Assembly: GCA_903918705.1 (NCBI GenBank)
Contig: CAIXFP010000807.1
Span: 1 to 5,446 of the forward strand
DNA from: an uncultured Pseudomonadota bacterium
GTDB lineage: Bacteria; Pseudomonadota; Gammaproteobacteria; Burkholderiales; Thiobacillaceae
DNA: 5,446 nt
Direction of reading: 5' to 3'
The translations under genes were made by a program, and so were the position numbers. This document shows positions 1 through 5,446 of this stretch, one piece after another; positions within the stretch are counted from its first letter, which is position 1, and every line of letters begins with the position of its first letter. Under the pieces are notes generated by a model. It saw only the letters and a list, made by a program, of their open reading frames with translations, was not told the DNA's origin and made no database searches.

Positions 1-76
1 CGCACGGATATGGAAATGAAAAATCCGGTCAGCCGCTGAAAAGTACACTACGGATGGCTGCTTGCATCAGTTATTC

Positions 77-104
77 TTGACACATTCCGACCGGTACGTA
101 TCAT
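77..104 (+). promoter_or_regulatory. Predicted sigma70 promoter of the tetR-type gene, with possible operator core
   Basis: A perfect -35 box TTGACA (77-82) is followed after 16 nt by TATCAT (99-104), five of six matches to the -10 consensus. Transcription would start near 110-112, at or next to the ATG at 111, so the mRNA would be leaderless or nearly so. Between the two boxes lies ACCGGT (90-95), a 6-bp palindrome placed where a TetR dimer could block RNA polymerase. The flanks of ACCGGT are only weakly symmetric, so the operator assignment is inference. The promoter boxes are read directly from the sequence. Confidence 0.5.
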
Positions 105-110
105 TGAGCC

Positions 111-716
111 ATGAACGCACACATCAAAGCCCCCGACCTCACCCGGCAAAAACTGCTGGACGCTGCTTTTATCGAGATCCATCGCCACGGTTTCCAAGCA
201 GCATCGCTCTCCCAAATCCTCGCCGACACCGGTCTGACCAAAGGCGCGCTCTACCACCATTTCCCGGACAAGAAGGCGCTGGGATTGGCCGTCATTGAGG
301 AAGCAATTCGGCCACGATTGTCGGCGATGATGTTTGAACCACTGGAAACAACTTTGCAGCCACTTGCTGACATGCAGGGGATGTTTGCCGCCAAGTCGGT
401 CGAAACTGAACCTTGGGTTGTAGAGCTAGGCTGCCCGCTCAATAACCTGATGCAGGAGATGAGTCCGGTGGATGAAACCTTTCGGCTGAATCTGAACAAG
501 CTGTTTCAGGATTGGGTCAAGGTGGTGGCCGAAGCGCTGAAACGCGGCCAGGCGGCAGGCGAGGTGCGCGCGGATGTAAAGACCGAAGATACCGCCTTCT
601 TTATCGTGTCGGCGCTGGAAGGCTGTATCGGCATGAGCAAGAACACCCAATCTGTCGCGGCCTATCGCGGTTGTCTGGCGCAGCTGGGCCGTTATCTAGA
701 CACGCTGAAAAGTTGA
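111..716 (+). CDS. TetR/AcrR family transcriptional regulator
   Basis: A 201-residue DNA-binding repressor of usual TetR length. Residues about 11-57 form the N-terminal three-helix DNA-binding domain: a first helix TRQKLLDAAF, then the typical turn and recognition-helix signature LTKGALYHHFPDKKAL (residues 42-57). The rest is the all-helical ligand-binding and dimerisation domain. Its segment GCPLNNLMQEMS (107-118) is typical of a TetR C-terminal family that includes NemR-like repressors. Cys108 falls where E. coli NemR has its redox-sensing Cys106; two further cysteines are at 172 and 188. The ATG at 111 is chosen because helix 1 begins by residue 11 and no later start would keep it. There is no clear Shine-Dalgarno site, but a good promoter ends right at this ATG, which suggests a leaderless transcript. 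TetR genes usually regulate themselves and a neighbour; here that is the AhpD-like gene or a gene now lost downstream. The ligand is unknown. Confidence 0.93.
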   Translation: MNAHIKAPDLTRQKLLDAAFIEIHRHGFQAASLSQILADTGLTKGALYHHFPDKKALGLAVIEEAIRPRLSAMMFEPLETTLQPLADMQGMFAAKSVETEPWVVELGCPLNNLMQEMSPVDETFRLNLNKLFQDWVKVVAEALKRGQAAGEVRADVKTEDTAFFIVSALEGCIGMSKNTQSVAAYRGCLAQLGRYLDTLKS

Positions 717-733
717 AGGAACAGGATGTTCTG

Positions 734-760
734 ATGTCTCAGCCTATGCACACGGCCTAG
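734..760 (+). pseudogene. Eight-codon ORF, possible leftover start of a lost gene
   Basis: Seventeen nt after the tetR-type stop, an ATG at 734 is preceded by AGGA (723-726) at good spacing. It opens a frame of only eight codons (MSQPMHTA) before TAG. This looks like the translation start of a gene that once followed the regulator, whose body has been deleted or replaced. It could equally be chance, since eight codons carry almost no information. Confidence 0.2.
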
Positions 761-779
761 GCCCGCTCGATGTATCACA

Positions 780-810
780 CTGGATCACGTTCCGCTTCGG
801 CGTGATCCAG
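780..810. repeat. Perfect 10-bp inverted repeat (hairpin) between the regulator and the AhpD-like gene
   Basis: CTGGATCACG (780-789) is exactly repeated in reverse complement as CGTGATCCAG (801-810), with an 11-nt loop that itself contains CCG-CTT-CGG. The stem is strong enough to end transcription from the regulator, but no T run follows on either strand, so a standard Rho-independent terminator is not shown. It could also be a protein-binding site or the remnant of a mobile repeat. Confidence 0.45.
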
Positions 811-844
811 CCTGTAGTAGCGCACCTTGAAGCAAAGGTCGACG

Positions 845-922
845 ATGCCTAACGCGACTCCAGTACCCGCGGCAGACGTTGAATCCCCCCGAACATCCCA
901 CCATCCCAGGAGATCATCATGA
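845..922 (+). CDS. Possible 25-residue leader peptide overlapping the AhpD-like start
   Basis: ATG at 845 is preceded by AAAGG (834-838) at 6-nt spacing and opens a 25-codon frame rich in Pro and Ser, ending RTSHHPRRSS. Its TGA (920-922) overlaps the ATG of the AhpD-like gene in the ATGA arrangement often seen with translational coupling. No homology or domain is recognisable. The downstream gene also has its own good ribosome binding site, so coupling is not required, and the frame may be fortuitous. Confidence 0.25.
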   Translation: MPNATPVPAADVESPRTSHHPRRSS

Positions 923-1452
923 GCCTTTTGAAAACCGTCCCGCCCGAGTCTGCCACCGGCGAAGTCGCCGAAATCTATGCCCAGGTCCAGAGCGCGTGGG
1001 GCCGTGTGCCGACCCCACTGCAGTTGCGTAGCGTCAGTCCATTCCTGCTGAAGCAACAATGGGCGTACTACAGCAACATGATGCAGCATCCCACGCTGTC
1101 TATGCCACTGATGGCTTGCATCCGGATGCTGGTTTCTCAAGCCGGAAATTGCGGTTACTGCATCGACATGAATACCGGCATGCTGATCAACATGGCCGGC
1201 TGGACGCCAGAACAGGTTGCCGCCACGCGCGCCGATTTCCATGACAGCCCGTTGAGCAGCCAGGATCAAACGCTGCTCGGCCTTGTACTGAAAGTGACGC
1301 GCGATCCCAATGGCGTCAACGCCGCCGATGTGCAAGCCGCGCGCGATGCGGGTTGGTCCGAGGGCGATATTTTCGATGCAGTGAACCACGGAGCAAGCAT
1401 GGTAGCGGGCGACATTCTTATCAACGCATTCAAAGTCGAGCGCGACTTTTAA
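919..1452 (+). CDS. Carboxymuconolactone decarboxylase family protein (AhpD-like, CxxC)
   Basis: A 177-residue cytoplasmic protein of the AhpD-like/carboxymuconolactone decarboxylase superfamily. Members act as alkyl-hydroperoxidases, disulfide reductases or decarboxylases. The core is residues about 50-100, with the redox-type pair in NCGYCIDMNTGML (Cys78 and Cys81). The C-terminal helix HGASMVAGDILINAFKVE is also typical. In AhpD the motif is E-x11-C-x2-C-x3-H; here the His place is Asn85 and the Glu place is Ala66, so the proton relay differs. I recall other superfamily members with Asn at this place. Family membership is clear but the reaction is not. The start is fixed by AGGAG at 908-912, 6 nt before the ATG. 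The gene lies downstream of the TetR-type gene on the same strand and is a candidate target. No signal peptide or membrane segment is seen. Confidence 0.88.
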   Translation: MSLLKTVPPESATGEVAEIYAQVQSAWGRVPTPLQLRSVSPFLLKQQWAYYSNMMQHPTLSMPLMACIRMLVSQAGNCGYCIDMNTGMLINMAGWTPEQVAATRADFHDSPLSSQDQTLLGLVLKVTRDPNGVNAADVQAARDAGWSEGDIFDAVNHGASMVAGDILINAFKVERDF

Positions 1453-1456
1453 GTCG
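1432..1456 (+). repeat. Overlapping inverted repeats at the end of the AhpD-like gene
   Basis: AAAGTCG (1432-1438) pairs perfectly with CGACTTT (1443-1449) around a 4-nt loop. The same right arm could also face AAGTCG (1451-1456). The hairpin spans the last codons and touches the TAA stop (1450-1452). It is too AT-rich and lacks a separate T tail, so it is at best a weak terminator or RNA end stabiliser. Confidence 0.2.
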
Positions 1457-1495
1457 CTGGGCACTGCAGTGTAAATCGCTGCGGCGCAGAGGTCG

Positions 1496-1743
1496 GAAGC
1501 GTGCCCAATCTGCGCCTGCGTATTGTTGTCGGCCAGAACGCCCAGCCCTATCATCCGGCTGGGCGCACCCGAGAGACGCTTACGGAAACGGTCGGCGCCT
1601 GGTGGGAGTTCGCCCCGAACATCTATCCGCTGCCCCACCCCAGTCCCCGAAACCAGATGTGGATCCTCCGCAATTCCTGGTTCAAGACGGAATTGCTGCC
1701 GACACTGCGTGTGACTGTTCAACAAATCATGGGGATGGCCTAG
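1496..1743 (+). pseudogene. 5'-truncated uracil-DNA glycosylase family gene (C-terminal remnant)
   Basis: The frame from about 1498 to the TAG at 1741-1743 encodes roughly 80 residues matching, from memory, the C-terminal part of short (about 190-200 residue) uracil-DNA-glycosylase superfamily proteins. The pattern is NLRLRIVVGQNAQPYH, then LTETVGAWWEF, then LPHPSPRN, then WFKTELLPTLR. HPSPRN corresponds to the conserved HPS-type motif B near the active site. The N-terminal half, with the uracil-binding and catalytic motif A, is absent. Upstream, the frame runs through unrelated residues into the stop of the AhpD-like gene, which happens to be in the same frame. A GTG at 1501 could start a short product, but it lacks a clear ribosome binding site and could not be an active glycosylase. 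A relic transposon end begins at its stop codon. Most likely this is a non-functional scar. Confidence 0.7.
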
Positions 1744-1795
1744 TGGGTCAATTCCTTGTGTCGCCTGGGGGTCAGTTTTACTTGTCGGCTGACGG
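1743..1795. mobile_element. Relic of an IS21-family transposon end
   Basis: Two direct copies of a GGGTCA(A/G)TT motif lie at 1745-1753 and 1769-1777, 24 nt apart, followed by CTTGTCGGCTGAC (1781-1793). This spacing and wording (GGGTCAATT..., then GGGGGTCAGTTTTA, then a ...TTGAC-like end) resembles the repeated transposase-binding ends of IS21-family elements as I know them. No istA or istB coding sequence is present next to it, so only a solo end remains. The assignment is from recall, not from a database match. Confidence 0.45.
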
Positions 1796-1993
1796 GCCGC
1801 AATTCAGCCATAGGATCGTCGCATGTGCCAAAGTCGGTTCCGGGTTGGTGGCGGGAATTCGCAGACTTGGAAAGCTGACCCTCACGGCGATAGCCGACCA
1901 CCACTTGGTGAACGGCCGCAACGGCCGATTTTGAGACTCTCACCACAGTAAGCAGGTGGCGCCTCCATGTCGGGCACGCCGCGCTTTGCCCAC
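1796..1993. other. Non-coding stretch between the transposon relic and the kinase gene
   Basis: About 200 nt with no convincing gene on either strand. The open frames here have no recognisable protein pattern. CGGCCG (1913-1918), CAA and CGGCCG (1922-1927) form a short hairpin followed by ATTTT on the plus strand, a weak terminator-like element. On the minus strand, the region just past the kinase stop shows only a 5-bp GGGCA/TGCCC pairing (about 1971-1990) without a T run, so no clear terminator for the kinase operon is seen. Confidence 0.4.
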
Positions 1994-3586
<1,593 letters not shown>

Positions 3587-3597
3587 GGGGACCCCCG
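3587..3597 (-). other. Frameshift site in the kinase gene (homopolymer run)
   Basis: On the minus strand the coding sequence reads ...GGC AGC GGGGG TCCCC GTG. Removing one G from the five-G run (plus-strand C run 3592-3596) gives AGC GGG GTC CCC GTG and joins the two halves as LVDAGSGVPVDGAAADSPF, with sensible sensor-domain sequence on both sides. The event is therefore a one-base insertion. It may be an assembly or sequencing error, a real mutation, or slippage at the run. Confidence 0.85.
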
Positions 3598-4241
3598 CTG
3601 CCGGCGTCCACCAGGCGCGTGCCGGGATCGCCGGCGCCGCCCAGGCTCTGGCCCAGAGTGGTGGTATCCATCCAGGCGAGCAACTGGCCGCTGTAGAGGC
3701 CGCCGTGCCAGACCGGCACGGCCAGGGTAAGCCGATGCGCGGCGGCGGCGTAGCGCATCGTCACCTTGCGCTGCGGCTTTCTAGGCGCCAGCAGGCCGGG
3801 ATCGAGGCGCGCCGGCTCCGCGGGACTGCTCACCAGCACCCGGCGATCCGGTTCCACCAGGGCGAGACGCTGGTAGATGGGCCGTTCATTCAGGGTTTTC
3901 TGCTGCAAAACCTTGTCGAACTTGACCCCGATATCCTGCAGGGTGAATTGCAGGCCATAGGCCAGCGACATACCCAGGTCGCGGTTGGCGTAGTAGTTGC
4001 CCACCTCGGCGGACTCCGCCAGGTCGAGCACGTCGTTACGTCGTTCACTGAGGAAGTAGCTGACCGCCGAGGCGCGTTTCTCCGTGTCCAGGCGCAGTTC
4101 GTTGAGTACCGCCTGGCGCAGGCGCTGCTGCGCGGCCAGATTGCTCCAGATCAGGGTGCCGGCGTAACCCGCGAACAGGATGGCCGCCAGCAGCGTCCAG
4201 CCGATGCGTTCACGGGTGCCGCTCATGCCGGTCCTTGCCGC

Positions 4242-5147
4242 TTATTTCTTCGCCTTCTTCGCGGGCGTAAAGAAGCCGGGGAAGTAACGCGGCGCCAGGG
4301 GGTAATACTTGACCACCAGCCTGGCGTAGGTGCCGTCCTTCTGGATCTGGGCAAAGAATTCGTTAAAGGCGGCGCGCAGTTCCGGCGAGTCCTTGCGGAA
4401 GGCCGCCCCCATGCGCTGCTCCTTGGACACCGGGCCGATCACCTTGAACTTGCCCGGCCACTTGGACAGGGCCACCAGGATGTCCGGCACGTCCAGCAGG
4501 GTCATCTCGGCGTCCTTGTTAAGCACGGCGGGGATCATCTCGTTCAGGTTGGTGCTGCGGGTGTAGTAGTTGAGCTGGTAGCCCTTGTCCTTCAGGTCAT
4601 ACAGCTTGGGGTCCAGGCAGGTGGATTCCATCACCAGGGTGGAGCCCCGGGTCATCAGTTTCTTGGTGGCGGCGATGTCCTTTTCCATGTCGCCGGACGC
4701 CTTGATCGGCTTCACCTTGGCCTTGCTGGTGGCCACCAGCCATACCGCCGAGGGGAAGGTGGGGTTGGAATAGTCGACGATCTTCTGGCGCGGCGGCAGC
4801 ACGGTGAGACCGTTGGCGATCAGGTCGCCCTTTGCTTCCTTGGTGCCCACCGCCACCAGACCCTCCGGCTTGCTTTCCAGAACCTGCCCGGTGAGGTCGC
4901 CCAGCACGTTCTTCCAGTCGGTCTTCACGTACTCGTAGCGCACGCCCAGGTGCTTGGCGAACAATTGCATCATTTCCACGTCCAGGCCGGGATCGGTTTC
5001 GCTGCCGGTGACGAAGTGGGCGTAGGGCACGCCGAGATGGCGCAGGACGCCGCTGGCCTTCACGTCGGCGAGATCCTGGGCGCGGGCGCCGGAAACCAGC
5101 GATAACGTGAGAACGGCGGCCAGGCCGATGAGTCGTTGCAGTTTCAT
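4242..5147 (-). CDS. Periplasmic solute-binding protein, family 3 (amino-acid type)
   Basis: A 301-residue exported protein of the bacterial extracellular solute-binding family 3, which binds polar amino acids and similar small solutes. It begins with a clear signal peptide (MKLQRL, then a hydrophobic core, ending SGARA) with predicted cleavage after Ala23. The mature protein shows the two-lobe pattern: GVLRHLGVPYAHF, then the first-lobe segment DPGLDVEMMQLFAKHLGV, the hinge-region signature NGLTVLPPRQKIVDYSNP, and a C-terminal lobe with AAFRKDSPELRAAFNEFFAQ and DGTYARLVVKYY. It ends in a lysine-rich tail KKAKK. The start is set by AGAGGAG 8 nt upstream and by the signal peptide; an in-frame extension to 5387 would run into rnpB and is rejected. 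It is the first gene of an operon with the hybrid kinase, and no permease or ATPase gene is in view. It may therefore serve the kinase as a ligand-binding partner. The ligand is not predictable here. Confidence 0.92.
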   Translation of the reverse strand: MKLQRLIGLAAVLTLSLVSGARAQDLADVKASGVLRHLGVPYAHFVTGSETDPGLDVEMMQLFAKHLGVRYEYVKTDWKNVLGDLTGQVLESKPEGLVAVGTKEAKGDLIANGLTVLPPRQKIVDYSNPTFPSAVWLVATSKAKVKPIKASGDMEKDIAATKKLMTRGSTLVMESTCLDPKLYDLKDKGYQLNYYTRSTNLNEMIPAVLNKDAEMTLLDVPDILVALSKWPGKFKVIGPVSKEQRMGAAFRKDSPELRAAFNEFFAQIQKDGTYARLVVKYYPLAPRYFPGFFTPAKKAKK

Positions 5148-5339
5148 GATCGGAACTCCTCTGGTTAAGATGATTAGGGATGCAGGTTTATCGGCCGATC
5201 GGCGGCGGACTTGAGTGGATGGATTGCAAAAATCTGGCGGCCGAGACCAACCGGCTGCACAAGATTCTGAACGCAGACGACCAGCGCGGTCGACAGAGCC
5301 AATCCATAGCGAGCAACCATCGCAATGAGCCCTGGAAAG
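5148..5339 (-). promoter_or_regulatory. Leader region of the solute-binding-protein/kinase operon
   Basis: About 190 nt between the 3' end of rnpB and the solute-binding-protein start, with both genes on the minus strand. It ends in the ribosome binding site AGAGGAG. GCCGATCGGC (5194-5203) is a perfect 10-bp palindrome about 47 nt before the start codon, a possible operator. I see no convincing -35/-10 pair and no strong terminator after rnpB, so read-through from rnpB or a promoter needing an activator is possible. Open frames crossing this region have no recognisable product. Confidence 0.3.
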
Positions 5340-5446
5340 AGGTGGAGTTGGCCGATAAGCCGGGTTCTGTCGTGGGCAGCCATTCATCTGGGACGACGGT
5401 CGCCCGTCGCCTCTAGCAGCCTACCCGCAGGCTCGGCGGGCCGCCG
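5340..5446 (-). ncRNA. rnpB: RNase P RNA, class A, 3' end (partial, 5' part outside window)
   Basis: The minus strand carries the hallmark 3' block of bacterial RNase P RNA, the ribozyme that removes 5' leaders from tRNA precursors. In order these are GGGTAGGCTGCTAGAGG (5426-5410), AGATGAATGGCTGCC (5389-5375) and ACAGAACCCGGCTTAT (5370-5355), followed by CGGCCAACTCCACCT, which matches the usual mature 3' end (E. coli ends similarly, ...TCGGTCAGTTTCACCT). The 3' end is therefore placed near 5340, uncertain by a few bases. The 5' end and catalytic core lie beyond the window edge. The operon of the solute-binding protein lies directly downstream on the same strand. Confidence 0.93.

Noticed and set aside
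1..40. Open frame entering from the left edge and ending with TGA at 37-39
   Set aside because: Only 12 codons are visible with no recognisable sequence, so it cannot be called as the end of a gene.
1462..1471. Palindrome CACTGCAGTG just after the AhpD-like stop
   Set aside because: A 10-bp palindrome with no loop or T run is not a terminator, and nothing nearby suggests a promoter it would control.
775..1725. A 316-codon open frame on the minus strand opposite the AhpD-like gene
   Set aside because: No recognisable domain, no good ribosome binding site, and it overlaps a clear CxxC family gene and the glycosylase-family remnant on the plus strand.
5148..5387. N-terminal extension of the solute-binding protein to a start at 5387
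   Set aside because: The extension runs into the RNase P RNA and would bury the signal peptide; the ATG at 5147 has a strong ribosome binding site.
5180..5416. A 78-codon open frame on the plus strand between the solute-binding gene and rnpB
   Set aside because: Its 3' half is antisense to conserved RNase P RNA sequence and the remainder matches no family I recognise.

Overview
The window looks like chromosomal DNA of a GC-rich proteobacterium, most likely a betaproteobacterium. This rests on the class A RNase P RNA 3' end at the right edge, GC-rich third codon positions in the right half, and the style of the signalling genes. Genus cannot be decided from the sequence.

Layout. Left part (1-1460, plus strand): a TetR/AcrR-type repressor gene with its own promoter, followed after about 200 nt by a short AhpD/carboxymuconolactone-decarboxylase-like protein. 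Both are visibly less GC-rich than the right half. The gap between them holds an 8-codon ORF that looks like the start of a lost gene, a perfect 10-bp inverted repeat, and a possible 25-codon ORF whose stop overlaps the next start as ATGA. Middle (1453-1993): no intact gene. It carries the C-terminal third of a uracil-DNA-glycosylase-family gene, then a short relic of an IS21-family transposon end, then about 200 nt of apparently non-coding sequence. This looks like the scar of a past insertion or deletion. Right part (1994-5147, minus strand): a two-gene operon, with a periplasmic family 3 solute-binding protein first and a membrane hybrid histidine kinase 15 nt behind it. The kinase reading frame is broken by one extra base in a run of five C (plus strand) near 3592-3596, so it appears as two overlapping ORFs. 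Right edge (about 5340-5446, minus strand): the 3' end of rnpB, with its 5' part outside the window.

How the parts may work together. The TetR protein probably represses itself and perhaps the AhpD-like gene. It has a cysteine at the place of the redox-sensing Cys106 of E. coli NemR, and the neighbour has a CxxC motif, so a redox or electrophile response is a reasonable inference. The solute-binding protein has no permease or ATPase partner in view but is tightly linked to a sensor kinase. It may be a ligand-presenting receptor subunit rather than a transport component. No Hpt protein or output response regulator is in the window.
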